From Antitrichia curtipendula (Eukaryota; Streptophyta; Bryopsida; Hypnales; Leucodontaceae), in assembly GCA_951230915.1 (NCBI GenBank), contig OX579636.1:5223001-5287000 (forward strand): 64,000 nt of DNA. The letters are read 5' to 3'. Under the pieces are notes generated by a model. It was not told where the DNA came from and made no database searches. It was given only the letters and a program-made list of their open reading frames with translations. Shown one piece after another: positions 35,600-48,637 of this stretch; the stretch's first letter is position 1; each line of letters starts with the position of its first letter. Position numbers and translations under genes: made by a program.

Positions 35600-36852
35600 T
35601 CACAGTGCTTGGAGAGTGCAGTCTTCATTGCCTAAGTCTCTTGCAAACTCAATCAGCTCCACTGCATTCTTGTTGGACGTTTTCTGAGGCAAAATTTTCC
35701 AAAAAAAACTCAAAAACCTTTTCCGCTGAAGCTCGCTTTGCTTCATGCAGCCGTCGACACTGCTGTGCACCCATTCTGGGTCTGCATCCTTCAGAACGAG
35801 ACTTGCACGTATTGTGTGATCCTTTTCGCGATTCTGTTCACAGCAACATCAGGGGTCAGACACTGCGATTCATGTTTCCACACACGAATCCGGCATTGGA
35901 ACCTCTCTGCCATAAGCAAGCTTTTCTTGAATCCTCCAACTCAGAGGTAGTAAGGTAGAGGATACTGAACCCATTAGAACCCTGATCCCGTCCCCTGTTC
36001 TGACCCCTGTTACCAACAACAACACATCTACTCATAATCTTGGTTGGACTGATTAGCAAGTGGTGTGAGCATGACATGGCTAGATGTCTGTAACCACTGA
36101 TCCTTAGATGGAGTTTGTACAGTCACTTGTAGTGGTCTACAACCTCACTTTAAAATTGCATGAGAAATTCATCCAAAGCGATAATATTTTGAGCGAAAGA
36201 GAGTTTGGCTCTTTGCACGCAAACTGATCTCTTCACAGCTCTATAGTGATGTCCCAATGAAAGCACACTCCTACATATTGGTTTAAATGCTTAAGGTGAC
36301 GCAGATAGTATACTCTACATTGCTGCCCTTCATTTTTCATGTGTCCACGTAAGAACCAGGGATTAGAACCTCTCTGCCCTAATCCAGCCTTTTCCCCCAT
36401 CCCGTAACTGAAACACTTCGTGGCAAAATTCATATGGTAGCACCAAGTTTCTAACGGATTGCCAAATTACCTCCAACAGAATCATCAACAACAAGTTCCA
36501 AAACTCCGCATCTAGGTCTACAAGACCATCACCAACGCTACCACAAAACAAGCGCTCTTACTCTCAAATTGCACTGCCAAAAGAATAGAAACAATACCTC
36601 GACACGCTTGGGCTGCCTCCACTCACTCTGCAATTCCTTCGATCCATCAGGCCCCTCCCAATTGAACACACCATTCAGATTCTCCACGCCACGAAACGTA
36701 TCAGCCACAGGCTCCATCTCGTCTCCCACTTCCAATTGCAAATTACTCTCCTCCACGAACTGACTCACATCCGTCAAGCTCGACCCATCCGGATCCGCAT
36801 ACACTTTGCTCTCAGGCTCCCGGAACCCGCTACAGCACCACTTCGTTCCCAT
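35600..36852 (-). CDS. Unrecognised gene: first and last exons visible
   Basis: The first exon is 36598-36852. It starts at ATG 36850-36852 (MGTKWCCSGFREPE), runs 85 codons and ends KRVE before GTATTG; a longer form to AGA|GTAAGA at about 36565 is possible. A G-box CACGTG lies 22 bp upstream of the start. The last exon is 35600-35833. It follows TTGCTGTGAACAG, reads NREKDHTIRASLVLKDADPE, continues FLSFFWKILPQKTSNKN and ends ...NEDCTLQAL with TGA 35600-35602. Middle exons between 36.6 and 35.85 kb are not resolved; 36515-36473 (VGDGLVDLDAEFWNLL) and 36155-36235 are candidates. I cannot prove that both ends belong to one gene, and the family is not recognised. Confidence 0.45.
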
Positions 36853-37544
36853 GCCTGCTCTATTTTAGGGTTTCACGTGGCGCTCCTGCTGCTCACGGAC
36901 AATAAGTCACACAACACTGTGTGACCAAACAGTGACCAAAGAGTGACCAGGAGAATCCACAAAGTCGGATCGTTTGGAATCGGAAGATCGAGCAAGTTCA
37001 GAATCGAATCTCAAACTCGCAATCCTGAGAACGACGGTCCGTTAATTTGCTATAGCCAGGACGACTCTGTCAATGAAATTGACGGCACCCGTGTTGGGTG
37101 AAATTGTGACCTAATCACAAAGATCGTCTCTCTGGAAAAATGCTACCAATTGCCGACTGAGGATACTAAGTTATCTTCTTCATTGCGTCAATTGCTCGCG
37201 TGACGGGCACCACAACAGCTAACTTCGTGCGCCGCAAAAAGCAAGAGAGCCGCACGCGATTCCTGGGGCGTGAGGTGAGTTTTCGTAGAGTTTTGCCAAA
37301 TGGCTGCCGGCTTGGAGGCAGGGCGGGAGCGTGGGTGATTTTACGCAGACATTTGCCCGTTAAGGCATCTACCCATAATCAACGGTGCCCAAATTGCGAC
37401 ACCTACATTGGGACCAAGAAGCGTTACTTTTTCTTCCCATTTTCTTTTTCTTTCCCACTTTCTTTTTCTTTTCCAACAAGTGTACACTTGAAATATGAAA
37501 GTCTACGAGAGCATACGCATACGCAGCCACTCATCCAATTTTAC
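36853..37544. other. Upstream region of the minus-strand gene
   Basis: Moderately GC-rich DNA upstream of ATG 36852, probably the promoter region. The plus-strand frame at 37200-37556 is open but has no motif and ends in a TTTTCTTTTTC-rich tract, so it is not called. Confidence 0.35.
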
Positions 37545-38068
37545 ATCTATTTTTGAAGAGCCCTCAAAATTCTTGGCCTCCATCCATGCTCATCACATGT
37601 GCCCTATAAATAGTTAATTAATTAATCAATTAGCAAGTAGAATTCAAGGATAAAGCTTCGACTACACGGTCATAATGAATAATGATTTCAAGGACCATTG
37701 CTTGACTTAGTAGGATTGTTGTGCAATGAAAAAAATTGGCGGGGATTGGAGGATTTGTCATCTAAGCTTGGCATGTATTGGTTGCAAAATGCTTTGAGAG
37801 TCAACTATTGGTACATTTATTTTTGAAGAAGCCTTCAAATTCTTGTTCTTCATCTATACTCACCAAATGTGCCCCATAAATAGTCAATTAATCAATCACC
37901 ATGTGGAATATAGGATAAAGCTCATTAAATTTAGGATGAATAATGATTTCAAGGGCCATTGTTTGACTTGCTAAGATTTTGTGCCATAAGAAAAATTGGC
38001 AGGAATTAGAAGATTCATCATCCAAGTTTGGCAAGTGCCAGTGCAAGTGCTCTAAGAGCCAACTAATG
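37545..38068 (+). repeat. Tandem duplication, two units of about 270 bp
   Basis: Both units begin CATTTATTTTTGAAGA or similar and then show CAAATGTGCCC.ATAAATAG, AATAATGATTTCAAGG and GAGAGTCAACTA or GAGCCAACTA at matching spacing (37551 and 37821 starts). The units are clearly diverged and non-coding. Confidence 0.65.
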
Positions 38069-40913
38069 GTTTGGACGCATCTAAAGAGAACAATACTTTG
38101 AAAATTCATAACTTGTTCATATTGTATCCAAATAATGCACATATATAGCCCGTTGAATCCTCTTTGAATTGCTCATACCTTTATTTTTCAATATAAAAAT
38201 TTATATTCTATATCAAATATAATTTAATAGAATTACTATTATAAAATATAAACCATTTTTATTAGATCTTATTGGAAGTTGGAAAAAGAATCCCATATAC
38301 TTCAGCATTTATTATTTGAACACAATACGAACAAGTTGTACATTTTTAAATCATTATCTTTATGTGTACCCAAGACTAGAATTACGCTATCATGGACTCT
38401 CATGTTTAGATTGCGTATATCTTATATAATCAATATCTTGTTTTTTGTGATAGTCCAAATGTAGGCGTCGCATTTTGGACAATGTTGACAATGGACGTAT
38501 ATATCTTATTTATCAAAAACTCTCAAATGGAAGTAATAAAGGTAAATTATAAGCACCTAAAATGAACACTTTGAGGGGCCCTACTAGATGGATGGTTCAA
38601 ATGATGAAGTATTCCTTGAAGAATGTTAGCCTCCTACTCAAAACTAACACAAGTTTTTTCATAATTTTTGAACACTCACATAATATTTAATTGGTTGCTC
38701 TTGAAAGCTTATAATCGTTTTGTGTGAATGAAGGTGTCCACTCAAGCTCCAAAAATTGGTGGTGCATACACGGTGGAGGCACTTTTAGATGAGTATACCT
38801 AAAACTGTCCAAATAAGCATTTGAATATGACTTGTATTATTAATATACACTATCTAAATTTTTAGTGTTTTTTATGGAGGTTAATAAGCATTTACTAGTT
38901 TTTTATAAAAGCTAAAATCAAATTTGAATTTTCTAAGCATGTATTAATGACCCCGCATGAATAAAGTCAATAAACCATAAATTTTTAAAGCACTGAATAG
39001 AGGTGCATCTTAAATCAAACCTACACTTTCATGAATATTATAATTGACGGGTAAGATCAGCACATTCCTTCCAAATATTCAATTTTTTTCAAAAAATAAA
39101 ATCTAGTAGATGCTAAAAATAGAAATAAAAGAGATTCTTACTTCCCATACAATTTTTTTTTAAATCATTTTTTGAATTATTTTATTCCAAATTTAAAATA
39201 ATAATGTTGTTTACATTTAGTTATATATTTTATAATTTATTCTAAAAGTGCCATGTCTAGTAGGAAAAGCAAAAATGAAAATAAGTTGTAATTAACACCA
39301 ATTATATTTGTAAAATGATAATTTTCTTTTCTACCTTATTTTTTAACATTCGAAAATTCAAAGTAAAATTTGAGATCATAGGATCCTTTTCTAACTTCAT
39401 TTGTACTTTAAGGATCATTAAATCATCTTTTAGGGTTAATGATTATAATATTGGCCCAAATATCATTGTGAATAAAGAATCAACTCAAGGATGCACTACA
39501 ATTATTTATCCTAATAGGGTGTACTTAAATTTTGCATCAAGCCCTTATATTGTAGCTTGATGTTGAAAACCCACCTTCCTATTAGTACTAATTCAACCTC
39601 TATAAATCATCCTATTGGTCCACAAACACTAAGTTACTAACTTCACAATATTTGAAATTAGCATAACCCTAATTATTATTGTGTTGTACCAATTTCTACC
39701 CAACAAATATTCTATGGTGACTCTAATTTTGCATTGACACTGCTTTTCCACCTTCATTAACGCCTATTAAAAGACCAGGGTGGGATGGGAGGCAAGGAGA
39801 CATTGTCAAAAACAATGGTTATGGGGTATGTTATTCAAAAATGAAAATTGAAACTTTTTTCTGAAACTTCAACCATATTAAACAAAAGTAAATTGTTATA
39901 TCAACACGTGGAAACATTTCATTCCATTTGACCAAGTGGATTGAAAGATTATAACATTTGAAGTGAAAAAAAAACTTTTTTCACTCCTACAAACTATAAT
40001 TAACAAACTTTGGGTCCATTGGGGGTAAAAGAATTTTCTACACAAAGATGAAGATTTTGACCATTCTTATTAGGTTCACTCATGAAAAATTTCAAAAGCA
40101 AATATGGAGTCAAGCTTATTCTAAATCACCCTACAATGCAAGGAAGTTAAGTGAACTGGAAATACACTAGCCATCTTTTGATGACTTCTTGTGGAATGGG
40201 GAAATATTTATTTGAAATCTGGATGGTGAAAAGTTAAAGACAAACACTTGGAATATGTCAAAAAAATTTCAAGAATTTTGATTTCACAAATTGCAAAATA
40301 ATTGGACTTGAAGTTAAAAGAAAATGTTTTTCTTGAAACCACCTCAACATGGTTAACAAAGTTTGACTTGTCTTAGGATGTGATTTGAGGACTAAAATTT
40401 GTTTAATTTTGGACAATTTTTTGCCATATATTATTAATTACATACATGACAAATTTCAAAAGTTGATGAAATTTTTTGCAAAAGATTTCCCAAAGATTTG
40501 CAAATTAAGCGAATTGCCCCAAAAGTTCATGGCAACATAATCTTTGATTTGGGCATCGATGTAAAAAAAAATTAGTTTTTCATTAAGGATGCACAAATTT
40601 ACACATTGTATCTAAATTTCATGAACATTCAACCGAAATGACCCTATAGGAACCTACCCAAGATTTCTTACATATGTTGAATAGATACTTGATCCTTTAG
40701 GGGTTAATAGAATAAATAAACGTAACTATGTTTTACTCTCATAGGCATTAGATGATTTTTGAGGCCTCTAGAAGACCATGAATTTTTAGACTATAGGGAA
40801 CGTGGGAACAATGCCAAATGAAGAGTCTAATGTGGTAGGGAGACTACCACATTTAATAATCAAATTTCATTAATTTTTCAATATTTTATTTATTTTATTT
40901 TATTATAAAAAAA
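38069..40913. other. AT-rich gene-free stretch
   Basis: No gene was found. 39880-40160 matches 13990-14420. A right end GATCCTTTAGGGGTTAA at 40691-40707 belongs to the TTAA-flanked family, but no matching left end was found, so it is a truncated copy. Confidence 0.5.
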
Positions 40914-41774
40914 TTAAACTCCTAAAGTCCCATTGTCTCCTTGGCGGACAAAATGGATTTTGGGCACGCTCCTATAGTCTCAATATTTGCTGTGGTTTTC
41001 TAAATTTTTGTGTGAAGATAGAAAAATACATTAGCTTTTTAAGAATATAATTTTTATTTCAATCAGAGCTTGGAAGCAAAAGTGATGGCACAAAAAGCCC
41101 TTTTTTTAGTTCAACGAGCAGAAAAAAACCTTCAAAAGAATTTAAAGTAAAAAAATTTAAAGATTTGTTTTATATAGATTATATTTTTACGTACATAGAA
41201 ATCTTTGATTTATTCTATTTTGATTTGTTATATAAAATTTATGAACAATTTTGTTTTTTGGGCAAATCAAAGCATCTTCATGAAAAAATAACTTACATGA
41301 TTCATTTCTAACATCAAGTTTCACAAGGTTAAGATCTTTTGCTAGAACAATCTCACTATTGAAATTAGTGTATTTCAATTCCATCTTAGAGCTATTAATT
41401 TTTTAATGTGTGAAAACTAAGTGTGTATTTTTTGAATTTTTTTCCTAGACTCTTGACTCAACTTTTAATTATACAAAATTCAAAATTCAAAATCAGTAGA
41501 GCAAAAATTATAAGCTATGAAGGTTCAAAGCCAAAAAATGTAGTTGAGCACGGTGCAAAAAAACTTGTTTCCTTCACTTTAAACACAAATATTTTGCGAT
41601 CTACATAGTCAAAGTTTGTGAAATTTATTTCACATATTCTTATACTAGTGTAGTACAAGATCCTATTGTTAGATATGGAAAAAAAAACATTAGATTTTTT
41701 TTTCTCTTTGCTATAGAAATGGTAGTTTTGAGTGATTTTTAATGGAAAAGAAACCTTAGGACTTTAGGGGTTAA
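40914..41774. mobile_element. TTAA-flanked inverted-repeat element, copy D
   Basis: The left end TTAAACTCCTAAAGTCC is mirrored by GGACTTTAGGGGTTAA on the right; the left carries an extra A between TTAA and the terminus. The interior (GATTATATTTTTACGTACAT, GGGCAAATCAAAGCATCTTC) matches copy F in the same orientation and copy A inverted. Non-coding. Confidence 0.65.
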
Positions 41775-42868
41775 CTTGCCAATGCTGCAATGGTTCACAA
41801 CATGGGAAACAATCTTGAAATAGTCTTTCAAAGACCTCAAATATCCTCTAATGGCATAGCACTACTAAATGACCACACCTTATGATATGCAGTCCTTTGA
41901 AACATATGTCAAAAGAAATAGTTGAGATACTTGTGAAAAAATATCATTGATTATTAGGGAGTACAATCCAAGTAGAATAGGTATGTTTTGACTTCAAAAG
42001 TGAGTTTCCCAAATCAAAAATTGACTTGAATAAATTTTAAATTTTTTTTAATCACCTAACTTACAACATTATAGTTTTATTTATTTATTTTAAATAAATA
42101 AAAAATCTATAAAAATTACACATATTATATCTATAATTGATTTTAGAAATAATTTTGATTTCAAATTTTTATAGTAGATCTATTCATATAAATATGATTA
42201 ATGGATCATTTTCTTAAATTTTTGTTTAAATTTTTTTATTAAATAATTATTCTAAGTTGGATTTATATTGTATTTTGGATATTTGGACACACCATTGATC
42301 CTTAAGGGATAAAATTTTCTTAAATGATCTTTTATATAACCAATATGACACAAGATCTATAGAATTTAAAAGACAAAAATCAACAAGTACTTTGCTACAT
42401 CTTTTTTTCTACTTTCACCTTTAAGTGTCGTATATGAATGGATAATTCAATGTATAATGATTCAAAGCTTTCCAAAGACATTTAAAAATATCTTTAAAAT
42501 GATTAAAATAATGGATTCTTTGTGGGCTACCTAGCTTGTCATCACTTTGAAATATAAAAAATTTGGATATTTTGAGTTTTAATGATATATCATTATGGTA
42601 ATAAATTTGATGCCTTTTATATGGTAGCAAATTTCATGTCTACACCAAATTTCATGAAAATTCAACCAAATTTGCACTTGTGGTGGCCTTTCCAAAATTG
42701 AGAAAGGGGCTCAAATTCCAGTTCTGTCATGTAGAAGTTAAATTTTACAAATTGTATAAAACATTTTTACATTTTCTCCTACCAAAAATCTTGACACATA
42801 AGTGAACTTTTAGAAGATTTCTCTACATGTTAGAAAGTCTTTTAGGAGCTAAGGAGCAAATTTTTCAT

Positions 42869-43705
42869 TTAACTCCTAAAAGACAAGCATACATTTTTTG
42901 GCAACATAGAAATTTTGGGTAGGTACATGTAACTGGAGATTTGCGTATTTCAGTATGAAATTTTAACAGAAGGTGGGGACAAGGAATATCTTTCATATAC
43001 ACTAAAGTTCATGACATTTGGAGATGTGAGTCAAAAGTTATGGCCTAACATGTTACTTTTTTCCTTGGACGGGCAGTTTGGACAGATTAAACAAATCAAT
43101 TTTTTTATAAATATAAACTTGAAATTGATTTTCTAGATTTATATATACATGGAAAGCTTTTAATCATTCCATTTGGGTCAAAGAGTCAAAAGTTATGAGG
43201 TGTATTAGTTTGAATGTAGTTATGGATTCTTTATTCTAAAATAAACTTTGAAGGCCTTAATTTTATTCAATTTTCAATATTTATTTAAATAAAATAAAAT
43301 CATAGGATGTAGAATGTTTATTACACAACATTTCAACCTTTGGGATTGGCACTTTTCAATTCCATGACTAAATTCTTATCAATTTTGTATTTTGAATTGT
43401 TTTCTACTTTTTTCTACTTACTATCCTATTTGTACGATTCCAAATGATCTTCAATTTTTCAAGCATGTAGCCAACTTACTTGAAGTGCAGCTGCCCATTT
43501 TTTTTGTAGGGCCAAGAAAAAGATTTTTGTCACTTTAAATACTAATATCTTGCAATTTACACGGTGGAAATTTCTGAAATTTTTTCCACATCTTTTCAAA
43601 CCAACTAATTACAAGATCCTACATGTGTCAAAAAATATTTTTTTTGGTGCTTGTATTAGAAATGGCAGTTTGGAGCTAAACATACTCACAGTCTTTAGGG
43701 GTTAA
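42869..43705. mobile_element. TTAA-flanked inverted-repeat element, copy E
   Basis: It runs from TTAACTCCTAAAAGAC to GTCTTTAGGGGTTAA. The interior follows copy B closely in the same orientation: TTTTTTGGCAACATAG, GTTATGGATTC, ATTTACACGGTG and GAAATGGCAGTTT occur in the same order. Non-coding. Confidence 0.7.
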
Positions 43706-45624
43706 GAGCATATTTATTTAGAAAAATTAATGACGTTTTGCATTTAACCTAAGAAACTTGTTTTATCCAACCTGAAAAATGGATGGCATGTTGATAGGCT
43801 GCTCTCAGAAAGGCAAGCAAGTATAAAAGCAAAGCTCATTATGTAGGCCTATATTTGACCTACAAACAAAAACACTTTGTTGATTGCTAGGCTAATTCCT
43901 CGGTTGATGTCTCAATTCCTTCAACATTCAATTTTCAAGCTTCTCCTACCAAGTCCTATGGTGATGCTCTAAGACCTAAACCTAGTGGATCTACTGCAAG
44001 AACAAAACGGTTACAATTATATTGGTTGGATCTATTAAGTTTAGAACAATGATAAGAGTTCCTATGTAAGCAATGTTAGTTCGTGATGTATATAATAAAA
44101 AAATTGGAGAGCAAAAATGGCAACAATTACACAAATAATGTGAAAGATTTCTCATTTCAATTGTTTTGTGTAGAAAGCCATGATCTTCATTAGATTAATG
44201 AAACTAATGACATACATGGCCATAGATAAAACATGAAAACTATGAATGAAAACTTCATTGTTTAGTCAATAGTGTTTGTATATCCTAAAAAAGCAATACC
44301 TTTCTAAAATTTTATAGCAAATTAAGCTTTTCATCCACTAAGAAAAAGGAAATACATTTCCAAATATTTCTTCAATATGTTTTGGTATCACTTTGTAGCA
44401 ATTTTTTCCTCAAAATACAAACTCTAATAATAGGATTGAGCAACACAAAAAGTGGAAAGCAAAAGTGGCAACAAATACATGATAGTGGACATAAGAGTTG
44501 TATATTAGAGAAATTTTTGATTTTCTCTTTTTTCTTGCTATTGAGGCTAGTCACTCAAGTCATCATGAGCAATGAAGTTATGGATTTTTTTTCAAAATGC
44601 AAGCGAAGGTTTGCATTTTAAAAATCTTTTTTGGTTGTTCTCTTCTTGCGGCTCCCATGATCCTTCATATTATTTCTTGTGCAATAAAGAGGTAACAAAG
44701 TTCATTCTTAGTTTTTTCTTGTGCACACACCACTTTTGATAACCAAAGTGCAATCTTCTTTTCAAATTTCTAGACTTGATCTCCTACTTGATATAGGCAC
44801 TATGGGAATAAATTATGAATTTTCAAAAGCACAATGTCTACTAAAAGCCAACACTAGGCTCTCAAAGACTTTCATGTCTTGATTGTGTACACCATGTTTT
44901 TATCAATTTATCTAGTTCTTGGGCCCTATATTGATCCAAAATCCAATGTCATATATATTTTGAGTAGTTTTATTTATGGATGTTTATACCTTAGAGCATG
45001 TCCACCCTTATGCCCTAGGAATCTAACACTCTTCAAATGTGGATGAAAAGTGCTATGGGCTCCTCACAATATTCTCTTAATACTCAATCCTAGAGTGTCA
45101 AGGAATAGTCCTTGAAACCATTGTTCATCCTCAATTTAGTTGCTTTGTCCTTTATTGTACTTGATGAGTGGTCACTCAACTATTTACAGGTCATATTTGG
45201 TGAGCAACGGTGAGGGACAAGGAAATTGAGGGCTTTTAAAAATTAGATGGAAAATTTGAGCATGCCAAGTTGGGCAAGTAAGGATGTGGATGCTTTTAAT
45301 GAAATTAAGTATCATGTAAATTGACCCCAATTATGTAACATGATCTAAAGTTACTACACCTAATTTTTGACCACTTTTATAAACTAACATCTAGATTCTT
45401 GCCTAAAATATAATTCCATTATTCATGAGAGTCTATGGTCGGTTTTAGAAACACTTATTTTTATCACTTTGAGAATTTGTTGTTTATTTATGTGGTATCC
45501 ATAAAATGCATTCTAAAAGAATCTAAAATCTTCTTTTGACTACCAACAAGTTCCTTCAAAAAAGTATTCAATGTAATAATAGATGGAACCATCAACTGAA
45601 TTCCTTATTTGTGCAATTTTAGTT
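43706..45624. other. AT-rich gene-free stretch
   Basis: No gene was found. Short open frames here lack motifs. A direct similarity exists between CAACACAAAAAGTGGAAAGC (about 44442) and AGAGCAAAAATGGCAACAA (about 44108), too short to classify. Confidence 0.4.
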
Positions 45625-45926
45625 GATAGTTTGCTCTAAAAGCGACCGTGTTCTAAAAGCTAATATGACACATAGGTACATTTTGCTTTCTCCAATACAC
45701 CAACAATGTACATTTCAAGAGGTGGGCATGTTTAACAACCATTGCATTTCAACTTCAAAAATTTGTAACTAATTCCACAAAGGTCCAAAAAATATAAAAT
45801 GACTTGGGTTACATACCAATCCCATATGTCTTCCTATCAAAGTTTACTAAAATTGTTTGTAGGAGTTTAGCTTTTCCGAAAAGGAAATTAGCTTTTAAAT
45901 GGTCACTTTAAGAGCAAACTACCTTA
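45625..45926. mobile_element. TAAGGTAG-end MITE, copy 2
   Basis: It runs from GATAGTTTGCTCTAAAAGCG to AAGAGCAAACTACCTTA. The interior TGTACATTTCAAGAGG and AAAAATATAAAATGAC is shared with the other three copies. Non-coding. Confidence 0.65.
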
Positions 45927-46100
45927 AATTACCTTAGCAATATCCAAAATGGAAAATAAAAGTTGTCCCATTTAAACTGACATCCTATTCAATGTTGTTT
46001 TTTAGTATGCAATTTTTCTAAGCAATTCCTGTATGTGTTGGCTCTACATGACAGATGAAATGAGGTTTTGGAAACATTGTGGGAACCATGTGTAGGATCA

Positions 46101-47039
46101 TAACTATCCCCTATAGGACCATTGTCCTTGGGGAAACAAGTGGAATTTCAAGTAGGTACCTACAAGTTGAATTTTTTTATGATTTTTTGAAACTTTTTTT
46201 GAAGATAGAAAATTGATTAGCTTCATCAAAATATTATTTTTTTCAAATCAATGCCTAGGAACAAAAATTATGCCCCAATAAGCTCAAAACATGGGAAAGG
46301 GACCAACATGGAAAAAAGTGGAAATTTGAACCTCGAATTTTTGAATTTTTTTTCTCATAGATTATATTTTTGTCTACATAAAAAGGTTTGATTCATTTTA
46401 TTTGGATTTGTTCTTAGAAAGTTATGGACAATCTTGTATTTTGGATAATTAGAGCATCTTCTTAATAAAATAACTTATAGGATTCATTTCTAAATGCAAT
46501 CTTTACAGTTTTTCAAAAAAAAGGTCCACATGGTTTAGTTTGCTTTCTAGAACAATCCAACCATTGAGAATAGTGTGTTTTAATTCCATCTCAGAGATAT
46601 CAATAATTTATATTTTCCTTCTATCTCATACCTATATTTATTTAATAATTTTTCAAAGAATAAAAATTAAGTTTTTTTGAATTTTTTTTCCTAGACTCTC
46701 AACTCAATTCCCCACAATAAATATTTAAAGCTCAAAACTCTATATTGCAAAAAATTTAATTTAAGAATACTCAAAGTCAAATAACCTAATCCTGCAATGT
46801 GATGAAAAATTTGTTTTTTCCTCTTTAAATGCAAATATCTTGCATTCTTGCAATCTGTCGGGTCAAAAATTTTGAATTTTTTTCCACACATTCACATAAT
46901 AGTTAGGTGTAAGATCTTGTAGTTAGATGTGCAAAAAATCCTACAAAAGTCTTATTTTTTATTTTTTATTCTTTGCTATAGACATGGCAATTTTGAGTGT
47001 CTTTAGGTAGAAAAAAGGCCTTGATCCATTAGGGGTTAT
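46101..47039. mobile_element. TTAA-flanked inverted-repeat element, copy F
   Basis: The left end TAACTATCCCCTATAGGACC is mirrored by GATCCATTAGGGGTTAT on the right; both TTAA sites have drifted. The interior matches copy D in the same orientation and copy A inverted (TTGGATTTGTTCTTAGAAAG, GGATTCATTTCTAAATGCA). Non-coding. Confidence 0.6.
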
Positions 47040-48331
47040 GATCTAGCATTTTAAAACACACTCACCTTCTTGTTTAGTATAGGCTTGAAGATGTTAATTT
47101 CTGTTTAAGGCAATAAATTGCCTTAAAAAACACACTGATCCTGGCTGTTATTACTCCCCCTAATAAATTAATTCAAGTACAGAAATGGGCCCCACCCAAT
47201 ATCCGATCCTAAACCAGCCCCGATATCTCGAGACTCGAGAGATCATACCGTAGCGGGACCGTAGAGGGGGGAGCTCGCCCTCCAATGGCAATACAGTACC
47301 GATCCCCCCATCGTACGAAGATACGGTTCCGTCTACCGTCCCCCCCCTGTGGATAAATGGATCCCTTCCAAGACCTTTCCCCTTTCAGCAAAACTCCAAA
47401 GCCACTGCAGCCACTAGGGACTGTAGGGAGCCTGCTGACTGGACTTGGCAACAACAGGGGCAAGATATCAGTAGACTAGGGACGCTTTGTCCGCTGGGGA
47501 GGGACTGTACTGTATGAGGGCGTAATTACGGTGAAGCGTACATACTTACAGGCTGGCGGGGAGCAGCAGAAGGTCGTGGGCGCTACCTGTTTCTGCGCAG
47601 GTGACGCGTGGCGGTAGGCGGATTACTGTGAACGAGCTCGTGGGGGGGGGACAGGTGGCTTCCGTATCCCGGGTAATGCGGAAGAGACAGACAGAGATAC
47701 GCTTACTGAATAACTGAAAGTATACTTATTAAACTTTACCGTTCATGGGGGTGGTGGGGCTAGGGTCGCTAGGGTCGACGTGGACCCACTGGTCGGGGAG
47801 AAGCGCCGGTGGAGCCGGTGGAGCCGGTGGCGGTGCCCTCTCTGGATTCTGGGCAGGCAGGCTTTTTCCTTTTTGCTCTTTTTGTGTCCCTTCAATTTTT
47901 TTATTTATGAAGTGCCAAAGCCGGGCACTGTGGAAAAAATTATCTGTTTGGGTACCGTGTGAATTTGTTGGCTTTAAAAAAAATGAAAAAGCGCTCATTG
48001 AAAAAGAGAAACTACTATAGAAGATCTTCCCTTTCCACACCAAATTTGGAAGATGATTAGTTGCACTTCTGTCCTACATGGAAAGATTCTTTGTCATTCA
48101 TCGGCTAGAAAAACGTCCTCCGCGTTGTTCACGGATTAAATGTTGTAGGGGTGCTCGAAATTTCGACATTTCATTCACATAATGGTTAGAAAATGTCAAA
48201 TTAGTTCATATCACATATCCGTAATTATATTTTCATCCACAATCTCGAAATTTCATCCAAGTTTATGTTTTTTAATTTGAAGGTTTTTGGCAATTTTCTA
48301 CCCTTTCAATACTATTTGTGTTCCAAGGACG
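47040..48331. other. Locally GC-rich, unresolved
   Basis: 47170-47700 is strikingly GC-rich for the window, with runs of C or G. Frames are open on both strands, none with recognisable motifs. 47800-47840 has a short GGAGCCGGT repeat. 48135-48297 is copy 2 of the dispersed AT-rich repeat. No gene is supported. Confidence 0.35.
48135..48297 (+). repeat. Dispersed AT-rich repeat, copy 2 of 3
   Basis: ATGTTGTAGGGGTGCTC, ATCACATATCCGTAAT and TTTTCATCCACAATC match, in order, the copies at about 361-560 and 59608-59792. Confidence 0.55.
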
Positions 48332-48637
48332 CATTACAAAAAATATGAGGCCTCCGGAAGGCCGTTAAGCCTGGACCCCCGTAGTGATACTACGGAGTTT
48401 TTTTCCAAAAAAAAAAATTCAGAAACTGAAATTCTGACGTGGTCGAAGTTCCACGCCAGCGCTGACGTCAGCGCCACATCAGCGTGACGTCACTTTTTAA
48501 TTTTTTTTTCGGGGAAAAAAAAAGTTATTTTTTTTCAAAAAAAAAAAGATTTTTTTTTTGTTTTTTCCGTAATATCACCCGCGGGTCCCGAAAATCAGCA
48601 CTCACGGCCTTGTTGAGGCCTCATATTTTTTGTAATG
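48332..48637. mobile_element. 306-bp MITE with nested palindromes
   Basis: The terminal inverted repeat is about 34 bp with roughly three mismatches: CATTACAAAAAATATGAGGC at the left and GCCTCATATTTTTTGTAATG at the right. Inside are the hairpin CCGTAGTGATACTACGG (about 48379-48395) and the perfect palindrome GCGCTGACGTCAGCGC (about 48459-48474), which contains TGACGTCA, followed by GTGACGTCAC. No target duplication is visible. Non-coding. Confidence 0.75.

Noticed and set aside
35518..35958. 146-codon plus-strand ORF
   Set aside because: It lies opposite the better supported minus-strand terminal exon and has no motif.
47745..48020. 91-codon ORF with Gly-rich start
   Set aside because: It arises from a short GGAGCCGGT repeat and has no homologous features.
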